Positions 34,591-45,954 of a stretch of 64,000 bases of DNA are shown piece by piece. The DNA is from Vombatus ursinus. Lineage: Eukaryota; Chordata; Mammalia; Diprotodontia; Vombatidae. The translations under genes were made by a program, and so were the position numbers. The first letter of the stretch is position 1; each line of letters starts with the position of its first letter. Under the pieces are notes generated by a model. That model saw only the letters and a list, made by a program, of their open reading frames with translations. It was not told the origin of the DNA and made no database searches. The stretch spans positions 3,070,561 through 3,134,560 of the forward strand of contig NW_020954557.1 of assembly GCF_900497805.2 (NCBI RefSeq). Reading direction: 5' to 3'.

Positions 34591-35425
34591 TTTTTCTACT
34601 GACTGATTAAACCAAATTTAGAGATGAAAACTTATTGACGACTTTTTTTTTAATGAAGACTCCATTTTGGTTGCACCAAATCAAGAAAGGTTTTCAGTTA
34701 CTCTTTGAATTTTCATACTGTTTAATTCTTTCAACAGATTTCTCCTCCTGTCAAATATAAATATTTCCTTATTGATAGTGAATGGGCCAGATATTTTAGG
34801 TACAGTTAAGATTCCTCCCTTTCCCCCACCATGAAAAACAATGACTAGAGATGAAATAACAATATTTTCTCAGAAAGATAGGGATGTCCTCCTTATCTTC
34901 ACCACTTTTATACATAGTATGAGTCTTCCGCAAAAAAAAATACAATTAATTATTTAAATAAAATCTCCTATTTCCATGTGGTTTTAAGGTTTCCAAAGCA
35001 TTTCTCCATGTAACACCTCTTTTAATTGTCACAATAGCCATGCTAGGTAATCCTTTAACTGTTAAGTCCCATGTGCTTTCCACTACCCCAGGTTGTTTTT
35101 CTAATATCTTAAAACTTCATGGAAATAAAAACTTTGTGGTTCATCTTTAATGTGGTCACAGAGTTGAATGGAGAAGTTATGATTCAAGCCAGGATATTTT
35201 GCTCTCTAGGACAAATCCAGCATTGCCACCTGGACAAACACCACCCAGTGGACCAAAGGATCTACAGGGAAAGAAGTTCACCAATGAGTTACTCTGGGTG
35301 AAGTATGATTAACAAAGGAGAAAGACAAACTGACCACTTGGGGTTAAAAACAACAAGGAGAGGACATGGAACAAGTCCTAGAATCTTCTCTACTGTTATG
35401 TTACTGAAGCAATAGATGACGGCAC
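34591..35425. other. Mostly unrecognised DNA, MIR scrap near 35,020-35,100
   Basis: 'ttttaattgtcacaatagcc' and 'catgtgctttccactacccc' look like antisense MIR remnants. The rest is unrecognised. The 60-codon frame at 35119 has no support as coding. Confidence 0.4.
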
Positions 35426-35429
35426 TTCC

Positions 35430-36050
35430 TATCAACAACCTATTCATTTTGGATTATTTTTTTAACCATCAATGCAATAGAGAAATCATCTCAATTCTGA
35501 GGGTCACTTTTGCAGGGAAAAGATATGGAAAACAATGATTCAGATTTCAAAAGCTTATGGGCTCAAGTTAGAGCTGCATGTGGTCAAACAGCTATTGACG
35601 CTTGAGAGTTTCCAATTGCTGGTAATAGACTGGAAAAAAAAGATAATGTGTTTGATCGATCAGCATGAACAAATTTCATTTAGGAGATCAATAACAGTTT
35701 ATACTTGACAGAGCTGAGGGACCACATTTATTTTTCCCTTTGATTGAATAAATGTTTCCAATGAAACTGCAAATGTAAAGCAATTCTAACCATTTCTTAA
35801 CTTGAGGCAGAGCTCCTGCTACTGTGTTATTGCAAGCAACATGTATTTAAAACTAATATACAGTAGAGTGGATAGCCAGGGGCTGAAGCAGTTGAATGAA
35901 ACTAATGTACAGTTTATTAAAACATAACACATTGTTAGTGTAGGATTTAGTTTTCTTGATTCCCAGTACTGTAAAAAACAGAAGAGAGACATAACATTTT
36001 ACAGTTCCACTCTTTGGGTGTTTTCTGCATTTTTTTTGAAAATTTTCTTT
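35430..36050. other. Repeat-free stretch, candidate conserved noncoding DNA
   Basis: No transposon family recognised across about 600 bp. Words include 'tttgatcgatcagcatgaac' (near 35,651), 'gagatcaataacagtttata' (near 35,684), 'ctttgattgaataaatg' (near 35,739) and 'attgcaagcaacatg' (near 35,830). No coding signal. Conservation was not testable. Confidence 0.38.
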
Positions 36051-36599
36051 ATACTAAGAAGAAATCCTTCAACCTGTCAAATAATGAAAAAGGTACAAGT
36101 GAAAGAAATAAGGCACATGTGACAGATCACATAGTTCAAATATAACCCAAACCATGTTACCAGTTCCCTTTGCAGTGCTTAGCACACCTGTATTATTTGT
36201 ACCATAATAAACTTCCTCATATATATGTTCTAAGGATCTCTTTATTATAGAGGTTCCATCATCAAGGTCTCTGGAACTGCAACTTCAGGCATGCTATTAT
36301 GGAATTCCTAGGATATCCATCCAAGACAACTTTGCTGATGAATAATTTTGCAGCAGAAATGGCCTTCCATTCTATTTCATGAGTTAACTGACTATGATTT
36401 GTGCTATCGTGCAGAACAGAAACCTCTATTCCTTTTGATGAGCAGGGGAAAACAGAACCTTAGGAAGTCAGACAAATATGTTCTGCTGACACGACAAGAA
36501 CTGAAAAAAAAACAAAATGCGAATTTTTTTCAGAAACCCAGAGTTCTACTCTTTTTTCTCTCTTCATTCATAATTTTGCTATTTGCATGAACTCTTAGG

Positions 36600-36715
36600 G
36601 ATTCATAAGCTTATAGCCTTTTAGATTTAGATTTAGAAGGGCCCTTAGAGGACATGGAATCTAAGTTTCTTATTTTGCAGATGAAGAAACTAAGGACCAA
36701 AATGTGAAGTGATTC
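36600..36715 (-). repeat. MIR CORE-SINE, antisense
   Basis: 'gatttagatttagaagggcc', 'cttagaggacatggaatcta', 'ttttgcagatgaagaaacta' and 'aggaccaaaatgtgaagtga'. Confidence 0.82.
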
Positions 36716-36729
36716 CTATAACTACTCCC

Positions 36730-37470
36730 AAAGCTACATATTCATCTCTTATCACTCTCCTGATATATCTTCAACTTATATTAGACATCTCTAACTAAAT
36801 ACATTAAATGCATCTCAGGTTCAATATATCCAAAACAGAACTAATTATCTTTTCCTCAAGCCCACTAAACTTACTTTCTCAATTTCTATTGTGAATACCA
36901 TTATTTTTTCTTAAAACTCAAGTTCACAAACTCAGTCATCCTTGATTTTTCCCTCTCCCTCATTTACCATAATTAATCAGTTGCCAAATCTCGTACATTC
37001 AAATGCTTCAATGTGTCTCATAGGCATCTCATTTTCTTCACTCACAAAGATACTTAGGAACTAGTCATCTTTTGCTTGTATTGTTACAATAGATGCCTAA
37101 TTGGTCTCCCTGCCTCAACTCTATCCAAAACCCAATCCATTCCTAAAGTCCGGGTCTCATAATGTCACTTCCCTATTCAAGAAGATCCAGTGGCTCTCTA
37201 TTGGCTTTAGGAGAAAATATCAATTCCTCTGTTTAGAATTTAAAACCCTTTACAATATGTCTTCAGTCTGTCTTTTTGACCCATTTACATGTTATTTCCC
37301 ATCACAAACTCTTTCTTGATTCCTTTAGTTGTCAATCACTCCCCTCCCCTCTTCTTTAAGCATGTATTTTGCACATATCGTGTTAGTTATCAGTAAATAT
37401 GTACCATGAGAGCCATAATGCCTAAAAGATAGTAAGCAATTAATAAATGTTTATTGATTGACTGAGATAG
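36730..37470 (+). repeat. L2 LINE, ORF tail to 3' end
   Basis: 'caatatatccaaaacagaac', 'actcagtcatccttgatttt', 'gtctccctgcctcaactct', 'ttcctaaagtccgggtctca', 'gatccagtggctctctattg' and 'ttaataaatgtttattgatt'. Collinear sense L2; the 3' terminus is intact. Confidence 0.9.
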
Positions 37471-37599
37471 ACAATTTTATCTGTAGTTTTACTCAAAAAT
37501 GTCAAGGAAGTCATTATATAGTTCTTGTTAGCTCATCCTCCTTTCAGCTAAAGAATATGGGGTTTTTAATTTAAATGGAGGACTGATAGACAGTATTAT

Positions 37600-37770
37600 C
37601 TTTACATTTAGTCATTCCCCAAATATTTATTAAGCATGAGTATAGAGCACTGTGTAAAGCACTGGATGAGGATATGAAATCTAAATAATATATTCCTACC
37701 TTTATGGGAACAAGGGAAAACAAAGGAAACAAGACATATACGATTATCTAGAATACACAATATTACATGA
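37600..37770 (-). repeat. L2 LINE 3' end, antisense
   Basis: 'aaatatttattaagcatgag', 'gcactgtgtaaagcactgga' and 'attcctacctttatgggaac'. Confidence 0.75.
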
Positions 37771-37924
37771 TAAGTTGATCAGGGACGCACAAAACAAATT
37801 TCTAAGTAAGAGCATCATTTCTTCTTGTCTGATTCCTTTCCCTTTAGACTAGGTCCTCAGTTCTGCCATCCCTGGTTTCTCTATTTGGTATTGGGGGCCT
37901 CAACCCTGATACATTTAATGGCCA

Positions 37925-38310
37925 TTAAACTCAATTTGGGAAGCTTGGGTTCTAGCCTTGGTTTTTCTGCTCAATGAACTTGGGAAAGTCAGTTCATAGG
38001 ATAGTCATAGAAAGAATGAGCTCTAATAAACCTCAGAGGACATGCAACCATGTCCTTATTTTACAGATCAAGACACGTTAGCCCAGGGAGGTGAACTTGC
38101 CCAAGGTCACATTAATAGCAAATAGCAGAGCCAGAATTTGAATCCAGTTGTTCTGATTTCAAGTCCGTGTTCTTTCCACTACACTGTCGTGGTTCTGTTC
38201 TCTGAGATTAAATTTTCTTAGCTGCAAAATGAGGGGTATAGAATAGGTAATGAACCTTAGGATTCCTTCTAGCTCAATCCTTTAATGATTCTGTGATTGT
38301 AGGAGCTAAA
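37925..38310 (+). repeat. MIR CORE-SINE split by a second MIR
   Basis: Sense MIR starts at 37,930 ('gggttctagccttggttttt', 'acttgggaaagtcagtt') and resumes at about 38,195 ('aaattttcttagctgcaaaa', 'taatgaaccttaggattcc'). The gap is filled by an antisense MIR, so the two form a nested pair. Confidence 0.75.
38000..38192 (-). repeat. MIR CORE-SINE, antisense, nested in another MIR
   Basis: 'cctcagaggacatgcaacca', 'ccttattttacagatcaaga', 'gaacttgcccaaggtcacat', 'cagagccagaatttgaatcc' and 'gtgttctttccactacactg' give a near full-length antisense copy. Confidence 0.87.
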
Positions 38311-39900
38311 CTCCTGCCTTTGGAAAAGTCATTTCCTCCATTTCTTAAAACACTTGACTAGTACCAATTTCTGTACAACGTCCTCCAAGATTATTCATGA
38401 TTACAGAAATATAACACCATCACTAATATATGCCTTATTTCATGAAGATGTTTTGGCAAAACTATAAGTAACAGCAACTGAGACATTTTAAGTAAATGTT
38501 GTCAATTAATATTTCTCTTCGACAAAACATTTTCCAGGTAAGGAGATTTCTTCCCCCTGTGAACAATAGCTAAAAAAGTGCTTCCTTGCCATCCCCCTAC
38601 CCCAAAGGGTTAGAGTTATAAAGGACTATAATTAAGTTCTTAGTGCCATAGGTGACAAATTTGCCCAGAGATGTAGGGGAAATGCCAAGGGAGGAGGGAT
38701 GTGCAGTTTTGCTTCCAGTTACAGACGCATCTGCTGGTTCTCCCCTTCTCCAGCGAGTGCCTCAAAGTGAGAGAGTTGGAAGAGTGAGAAGTCTGTTGCC
38801 AAGTGGGAGCTGTGTGTGCCAGCTCTATTTTCGGCACCTGGTCTTTGAATTGTTTAAAAGGCATATTGTTTGTGTACATCTCACAAAGGAAAATGCCAAC
38901 TATAAATGCCCTGGGGCTGCTTGTATGTCAAATGATTAAATCTTTAAGTCTTCCAGTCAAGGGGTCATTATCAATGGTACTTCCAGGTCAGGTTATGCAC
39001 AGCAGGGTTTGAGGCAATGGTTGACCTTTTGACAGCACTTCAGGGGGAACACAGCTTCTCAGGGCATAAATAATCATTTTTAATTTGTTTGTGCAAGCTC
39101 TATTTGTTTAAGAATGCAAATGTATTGTAACATATGTGACTTAAGGATATTCGTTTGGGAAAAGGAAGCAATTTTCCTAGCATTCCCCTCTTAAACTAGC
39201 TTTCCAAACAAAATGCTTAATGAAGAGGGGGAAAATGATGGAATAAGTAATAATTACAAAGAACACTCAATCCTCTCATCTACCATACTGGGAAATGCTA
39301 GATAAGTTTGTGATAGGCTCAAGCTTATTTTTCCTTTGCGCTGGTAATATATGAACTGCTTGGTAAAGCAAACAAGCTTTGAGATCCTAATTAGTATGGT
39401 AGATATATGCATAATGAATCCATGAAGCTTTTAGAGACCTTTCCATGACCTACTTAATATTTTCTTTAAATAAATCTTAAAAGCATATTTTTACTTTTGG
39501 GGGGGTGGTAATGATGGCTCTTTGTTGTCTTTTTTATTGTATAGAATGATTCAATTTCTTCTGCCATGCTTGTGAGTCTTTAACTTCCTTCCTTTCTCCT
39601 TTCTTGTTACTCCAGTAGGTGTTAAAATTAAATGTTGGTGAAAAAATAGTGATATAGCTATGAAATCACAAAAGGAAGTGTTCAGAGGATGGAAAGAGGA
39701 TGGCTTTGGATAGTCTCGATTAAAGTCCTTCATCTGACACATCATAGCTATCTTGACCAAGGGCTGATCATCACCTTTTGGTGCTCTGGGCATCAGTCTT
39801 AGACTATAAGTTAAAAGAAGGTGACAGTCTTCATCATTGGATCAAATTTCTGCAACAGAAGTGACTTATAGTTATGGTTCTTTATACTTTTGTTCAGGAC
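38311..39900. other. Repeat-poor stretch, candidate conserved noncoding DNA
   Basis: No recognised transposon. 38,640-39,190 stands out: less A+T-rich at its start and word-rich. It includes an E-box 'cacctg' (38,836), 'tgtttgtgtacatctcacaa' (FOX-like), 'ggcataaataatcat' (39,063) and a perfect octamer ATGCAAAT at 39114-39121 (POU/OCT-like). A 95-codon frame (38652-38939) has no recognised domain and a minus-strand twin, so coding is unsupported. Confidence 0.42.
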
Positions 39901-39944
39901 AAAACCCAACCAACCAAATAACCAAAAGGCCAAATAGTCTAATC

Positions 39945-40136
39945 CAGTGGTGGGGAACCTGCAGCCTCGAGGCCACATATGGCTTTCTAGGACCTCAAGA
40001 CGGGCCTTTGGACTGAGTCTAACAAATCCTTTTATTAAGGAGATTTGTTCTGTGAAATTTGGATTCAGTCAAAGGACCACACTTGAGGACCTAGAGGGCC
40101 ATATGTGGCCTTGAGTTCATAGGTTCCCCACCCCTA
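39945..40136. mobile_element. Palindromic hAT-type MITE, second copy
   Basis: Starts 'cagtggtggggaacctgcag' and ends in the complement 'aggttccccacccct'. Internal 'cctttggactgagtct' and 'gattcagtcaaaggacc' form the long stem. About 192 bp. It interrupts the L3/CR1 element. The flanking 8 bp are not clearly alike ('ctaatcca' against 'ctaaccac' at best), so the TSD is eroded. Confidence 0.9.
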
Positions 40137-40225
40137 ACCACTACTGGAAACATAAATCCCCTCTAGGGTATTCCTGACAAGTGGTCATTCAGCCTCTGCT
40201 CAAACCTCAACAACTTTAGCAGATG

Positions 40226-40550
40226 CTTATTAAGTGCCTATTACCAACCAATCAATAATCATTAAATAAAGATTTACTATGTACCAACCACTGTACCAAT
40301 CACTAGATATACAAAGATAAAGAAAAAGCAGTCCCTGCCCTCAAGAAACATATAATCTATATATTGTGTATAGAGAGTGCTTATTTGAACAGCATCTGTG
40401 AAAGATTAGAAAGAAAAAAAAAGCAAATTGTGGTCCTTGCTATCACTAAGTTCCCAACCTAGTAGAAGGATTGTATACCTTCATAAATGACTACAATCTG
40501 CAATGAAACATGATGAGTTGCAAACTAGGGAGGTGCAAACTATGTGAGGC
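40226..40550 (-). repeat. L2 LINE 3' end, antisense, between L3 pieces
   Basis: 'ataaagatttactatgtacc', 'gcagtccctgccctcaagaa', 'acatataatctatata' and 'cttcataaatgactacaatc' read as antisense L2, partly duplicated. Confidence 0.75.
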
Positions 40551-41779
40551 AAGGAGGGATGGTTCATCTCTAATTACATAGCATTCACCGTGTCCAGTTA
40601 GCCCATCCTATTTTCCAAACTAATTGTCAAGAGTAGTTTCTTAAATGATCGAGTTTGTCTCCCTATAATTTTCTCTGATTGCACCTAGTTCTGCACTTTA
40701 GATAACCATGAAATAATTCTAATCTCTTTCTCACAGCAGCATTTCAAATATTTTGGAAGGCAACTATAAAAGCCTTCTACATCTTCTTTAAAAATAAACA
40801 CACCCATTTTTTCAAAAATTATGCACATGATGTAGTTTTGATTTCCTTAACCTTCTGGTCATCCTCTGTACAACCTCCAGTTTGCCAATGGTCTTCTTAA
40901 TATATAGTTTCCAGGGTGGAGTCAAGATGCTGGAGTAAAAGCAGGGACTCACTGGAGCTCTTCCCCAAACCCCTCCAAATACCTGTAAAAATGACTCAAA
41001 ACAAATTCTAGAGCAGCAGAATCCACAAAAACACAGAGTGAAATAAATTTCTAACCCAAGACATCCTGGATGGTTGATGGTAAAGGTCTGTTGCACCAAG
41101 TTGGGAGAGGACCACAGTCCAACGTGGGCCACATTGGCACAAACTGGGCCCAAGCAAACCCAGAGCAGGCCTCAGGGCACTGAAACATGGGCAACTGTGG
41201 CAGTTTGGGAAAGGTATGTCAAAACTGGGTGAGAGAGGAGCCTAGTCTAACCACAGCCCCAGCACAGCCCCAGGGTTGCAACAGCAGAGGCAATGGTGGC
41301 AGCAGCGGTATTGGCGGCAGCAGTGGCTGCTTCCAGAGCTCTCAGTCTATAGATAGTAAGCAGATCAAACAACTGAACAGAAGGAGATTAAAAGGATCTC
41401 TTTTCTGACACTGAGGCAGGATTCTGTTTTTTTGTCCATACTTAGATCTGAGTTGCAGTCCTGGGTGGCAGTCCTAGGGTGAGGAGGAGTGCTGGTGTGG
41501 TGGAGCTTGTGGCAGCAATGGAAAGGGCATCCTCTTCACAGTTCCAAGGCAGAAAAGAGTGCTTGTGGTCACTCATAGACCAGAGCACGGGCCAGGAAAG
41601 GAATAAACACCTCTCCTTTGATCATATCACCTTGGAAGAACTGAAAATTTACAGCTGCTTAGAAGTATCTCTGAAAACAGCTGCACAAAACCCCATGAAG
41701 CTTGGGACAGTACACCTTCCACACCGAAAGCAGAGACCTACCTTAACAAAGAGTTAAAAAGTCAAGTAATTGACTGGGA

Positions 41780-42750
41780 AAATGAGCAAATAGCAGAAAA
41801 ACTCAGACTATAGAATCTTATTATGGGGACAAGGAAGATCAAAATATACGATCAGAAGAAGACAACAAAGTCAAAGCTCCTACAATCCAAAGCCTCTATG
41901 AAAAATATGAATTGGTCTTAAGCCATAGAAGAGCTCAAAAAGGATTTGAAAATCAAGTAAGAGAGGTAGAGGAAAAATTGGGAAGAGAAATGAGAGTGAT
42001 GTAAGAAAATCATGAAAAACAAGTCAATAGCTTACTAAAGGAGACTCAAAAAATACTGAAGAAAATAACACTTTAAAAAATAGACCAGACCAAATGGCAA
42101 AAGAGACCCAAAAAACCAATGAGGAGAAGAATGCTTTAAAAAGCAGAACTGGTCAAATAGAAAAGGAGGTTCAAAAGCTCATTGAAGAAAATAATTCCTT
42201 AAAAATTAGAATCAAGCAAATCAAAACTAATGAATCTATGAGAGATCAAGACATTATGAAACAAAACCAAAAGAAAAAAAAAAACAGAAAACAATGTGAA
42301 ATACCTCATTGAAAAAAAAAAAAAACAACTTACCTGGAAAGTAGATTCAGGAGAGATTATTTAAAAATTATTGGACTACCTGAAAGCCATGATCAAAAAA
42401 TCAGCCTAGACATCACCTTTCAAGAAATTATCAAGGAAAACTGCCCCGATAGTCTAGAACCAGAGGATGAAATAGAAATTGAAAGAATTCACTGATCACC
42501 TCCTAAAAGAGAACCCCCCCCCCAAAAAAAAACCTCCCAGGAATATTACAGCCAAACTCCAGAGTTTCCAGGTCAAGGAGAAAATATTGCAAGCAGTCAG
42601 AAAGAAACAATTCAAGTATTTTGGAAACACAATCAGGATAACACAAGAGTTAGCGGCTTCTACATTAAGAGATCAGAAGGCTTGGAATATGATATTCTAG
42701 AGGTAGGAGCTAGGACTAAAACCAAGAATCACCTATCCAACAAAACCGAG
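41780..42750 (+). pseudogene. L1 ORF1 (RNA-binding protein), broken
   Basis: Best-preserved ORF1 in the window. A Lys/Glu/Gln/Asn-rich coiled-coil stretch (open at 42094-42312) is followed by GLPESHDQ-like sequence near 42,375. The RRM/C-terminal block (open at 42479-42700) includes NITAKLQSFQVKEKILQAVR and an RITQELAAST-like segment. Frame changes and stops separate the parts; a poly-A run and a poly-C run near 42,300 and 42,515 are likely slippage sites. Not a host gene. Confidence 0.9.
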
Positions 42751-43000
42751 TGTAATCAGTGTGTGTGTGGGGAGGAGGGGATTGACATTCAATGACACAG
42801 AGAAATTTAATGCATTCTTGAGAATACAGAACTAAATAGAAAAATTGACTTTCAAATACAAGTCTCAAGAGAAGCATGAAAAGATAAACAGGAAAGAGAA
42901 ATCATAAAAGATATATTAAAGTTGAACTGTTTACATTCCTAGATGGAAAGATGATATTTTTAACTCATGAGACCTTTCTCATTATTAGGATAGTTGGAGG

Positions 43001-43003
<3 letters not shown>

Positions 43004-43045
<42 letters not shown>

Positions 43046-43062
43046 TTTACATATATATATAT
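43004..43062. repeat. (TA)n microsatellite in L1
   Basis: Clean AT dinucleotide run with one 'ttttac' interruption, inside the L1 inter-ORF region. Confidence 0.96.
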
Positions 43063-43979
43063 AGACAGAGGGCACAGGGCAAGCTAAATATGAAGGAATG
43101 ATATCTAAAAAAATAAAATTAAGGGATGAGAGAGGAATGTACTAGGAGAAGGAGAAAGGGAGAGGTAGAATGGGGTAAATTATTTCACATAAAAGAGAAA
43201 AGAAAAAGCTTTTACAGTGGAGGGTAAAAGGAGGGAGGTGAGAGGGAATGAGGCAACCTTACTCTCATCAGATTTGGCTTAAGGAGGGAATAACACGCAC
43301 ACTCAATTGGGTATGGAAATCTATCTTACCCTACAGGAAAGTAGGGGGGAAGGGGATAAGGGGGGTAATAGAAAGGAAGGCAGGTTGGGAGAGAGGGTAA
43401 TCAGAAGCAAACACTTTTGAGGAGGTACAGGGTCAAAGGAGAGAATAGAATAAATGGGGGTGGGATAGGATGGAGGGAAATATATAGTCTTTCACAACAT
43501 GACTATTATTGAAGTGTTTTGCGTGACTACACATGCATAACCTATATTGAATTGCTTGCCTTCTCAATGAGGGTGGGTGGAGAGAGAGGAAGGGAGAGAA
43601 TTTGGAACTCAAAGTTTTACAAATGAGTGTTAAAAATTGTTTTTACATGCTGGGAAATAAGATACATAGGCACTGGGGGATAGAAATCTGTCTTACCCTA
43701 CAGGAAAATAGAAATGGAAGGAAATAAGAGAAGGGGTTAGGGGGGATACAAGAGAGGGCAGATTGGGGGAAGGGATAATCAGAATGTAGTCTGTCATGGG
43801 TGGGGGGTGGGGAGAGATGGAAAAAATTTGGAACTCAAAATCTTGTGGAAGTGAATGTTGAAAACTAAAAATTAATACATAAATTGAATATATGTAGTTT
43901 GAAAACATAAATAAATATGAGAGTACAGAGGAACTATTATCTCCCCCATTTTTTCCTGGATGTTATTCTCTATTGAGAG

Positions 43980-44185
43980 GCAGTGTGCATAATGGATAGA
44001 GAATGGAACTTGGAGATCTGGGTGCAATTTCACTTTTGATCAAGTTTCTAGCTAAGAGACCCTGCGTAGATCACTTAACTACTTTCAAAAATCATAAATT
44101 GCAGAGGAGGTGCTAACTTTCATTGGTAGCAATAGTTTCCTCATCCAGGAGGTCCTTATATCACTGAAATGTCCAGTGATTATAT
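43980..44185 (+). repeat. Marsupial CORE-SINE inserted in L3/CR1
   Basis: Head 'gaggcagtgtgcataatgga', 'gaacttggagatctgggtgc', 'tagatcacttaactac', 'aaattgcagaggaggtgc', 'cattggtagcaatagtttcc' and 'caggaggtccttatatc'. Same family as 6725-6965. Confidence 0.8.
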
Positions 44186-44296
44186 AGACTCTATATTTGC
44201 ATTAAGGCTATTAAAGTTTCATTAGCTTTTTGGCAACCATAGAACACCACTTAGGTATTTACTTAAATAAAATCTCTAGGTCTTTTTCATATGAAT

Positions 44297-44543
44297 TGCT
44301 TTCTTGCAGCTTTGTGGTATAGTAGGTACACTACTAAGCCTGGAGTCAGTAAGACCTGAGTTCAAATCTAGTCTTAGATACTAGCTGTGTGACTTGGGAC
44401 AAATTTCCTCAGTTGCAAAATGGGGATAATAATAACACCTTTTGCCATGATTGTTGTGAGGATCAAAGGAGATGATATTTGTAAAATGTTTAGCACTGTG
44501 CCTGGCATACAATAGGTACTTAATAACTGTTTATTTTCATCCT
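44297..44543 (+). repeat. MIR/MAR-type SINE inserted in L3/CR1
   Basis: 'gctttgtggtatagtaggta', 'ctggagtcagtaagacctga', 'gttcaaatctagtcttagat', 'ttcctcagttgcaaaatggg', 'gttgtgaggatcaaaggaga' and 'gtgcctggcatacaataggt'. Full-length sense copy. Confidence 0.9.
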
Positions 44544-45524
44544 TTGTTGCCAACTCTTTTCCATCCAACTTTTAGCTTAATTTTTGAACTTAATTATAGA
44601 ACTTGATATTTATTCTGATGAAAGTTCTTAGACTTTGCCAGTCTATTGTTCCAGCCTAATGAACCCTTTTCAATCCTACCTCTGCCAACCAATGGGTTAT
44701 TAGTCCCTCTCATTTTTATATTATTTGGATATGTGATAAGCATTCCTTCCATGCTTTTGTTCAAGTCCCTGATAAAAATATTAAACAAAACAGCATTGAA
44801 AAGAGATTTGTGGCATGATGCTGAAGATTCTTCCCCAGATTTTCATTGATCTCTTACTCAACACTCTTTAGGTCTGGTTATTCAACTTATTACGGATTCA
44901 CACAACTGTATGCTATCATCCATCTCATATTTCTACATCTGATCCACAAAAATAGCAGGAGATGTTTTTCAGAAGTTTTAATGAAATGTAGACCTTATAT
45001 CAAGTCTTTCAGTGTAATACTCTACTAGTCGAGTGACACTGTCAGCTATGGAAAGGAAGTTATTCTAACATGATTTATTCTTAGCAAATATATTGGCTCA
45101 TAGTCTTCAATGCTTCCTTTTCTAGAGGCTTTCAAACTATCCATACAATGTATCATGGAATTTTATGGATTCTTAAACCAGGCTCACTGATCTATACTAT
45201 ACAGAATCTACGTCTTTCCATTTTTGAAATTGTCCACACCCCAATCTTTCAGCACCTCTTCTGTTTCCATGGTCCCTCAAAGACTGCTGGCAGTCTTTTA
45301 GACTTTGAATCTGAAAATTCTTTTAGTTCTCTAGAATGTAATTCATCTGGGCCAGGTGATTTGAACTCATTCAGGTTCTATGTTATGTGATTCCCCCATT
45401 TTCTTATCCATTTTCTTTTTAACTATGCTTGTTAGTCTTTCTAGTCTGAACCCCCACTATTTCAGACTACAAGAATCCTGAAACTTCTCATACATATGTG
45501 CATGAATGAATGGAGAAGGGTTCA

Positions 45525-45680
45525 GAATATATGTGTATATGTGTGTATGCATATATATGTATATTTATGTGTACATATATTTATCTTTTGTATTTTATTC
45601 ATTTTGTAAATAATTTCTAAATTTTTAAAAGAAAAATTGTATATGCATATATACATGTGTGCATATATGCATATATCATC
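45525..45680. repeat. TATG/TACA-rich microsatellite in two blocks
   Basis: 'atatgtgtatatgtgtgtat' block at 45,527-45,580 and 'atatgcatatatacatgtgt' block at 45,640-45,678, separated by A+T-rich sequence. Confidence 0.9.
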
Positions 45681-45770
45681 AAAGATGCAGCTGCCACTAA
45701 CCTTTCACACAGTGTTTATCATTTTCCCAAACCATGCATATTTTCTATATCTAAGTTAAATGGTTTAGTG

Positions 45771-45949
45771 CAGAGGTGTGAAACTCAGGCTGGTTCCTGA
45801 GTCCTGCCCAAACTAGAATAAAATGTAATTGGGAAATGTTTAACAAAATTTAAGAAATATAATACAACACAGATAATGTTAACTTGTTGTTTTCTAAATT
45901 AATATGTGGCCTGCAAGTATCTTGTTTCCATTTGAGTTTAACATCACTG
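45771..45949. mobile_element. hAT-type MITE, second family
   Basis: 179 bp with terminal inverted repeats: 'cagaggtgtgaaactca' at the left and the complement of 'cagtgatgttaaactca' at the right. The internal 'atgtggcctgcaagtat' matches 'gcggcccgc'-type hAT/Charlie MITEs. Flanking octamers share the central TAG ('gtttagtg' and 'atgtagaa'). No coding capacity. Confidence 0.78.
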
Positions 45950-45954
45950 ATGTA

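Larger units (their letters stand above)
40911..43886 (+). repeat. L1 LINE with 5' UTR and ORF1, ORF2 absent; TSD visible
   Basis: 5' end 'ccagggtggagtcaagatgc'; GC-rich UTR with a GGCAGCAGC-rich block near 41,290-41,335; ORF1; inter-ORF sequence (42,950-43,480). A junction near 43,485 leads directly to the L1 3' UTR ('tgttttgcgtgactacacat', 'tatattgaattgcttgcc', 'ggaactcaaagttttac'). A second inter-ORF-plus-3'-UTR block follows (43,670-43,886). Flanks 'aatatatagttt' (40899-40910) and 'aatatatgtagttt' (43887-43900) look like the TSD with one 2-bp difference. Confidence 0.88.
39915..45470 (-). repeat. L3/CR1-clade LINE, antisense, broken into at least six pieces
   Basis: Collinear antisense L3 pieces: 39915-39944; 40137-40225 ('aaatcccctctagggtattc', 'gacaagtggtcattcagcct'); 40560-40910 ('cacctagttctgcactttag', 'caacctccagtttgccaatg'); 43901-43975 ('gagtacagaggaactattat'); 44190-44296 ('catta'-side 'gtttcattagctttttggca'); and 44545-45470 ('cagaagttttaatgaaatg', 'tagaatgtaattcatctggg', 'ccaggtgatttgaactcat'). 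Together they run from the 3' end into the RT region. The gaps are later insertions. Confidence 0.82.

Noticed and set aside
38652-38939. 95-codon frame in repeat-free DNA
   Set aside because: No recognised domain, mirrored by a minus-strand frame, no clear splice sites. Kept only as part of candidate noncoding element C.
40812-41153. 113-codon minus-strand frame
   Set aside because: Spans the L3/L1 junction and reads the L1 5' UTR antisense.
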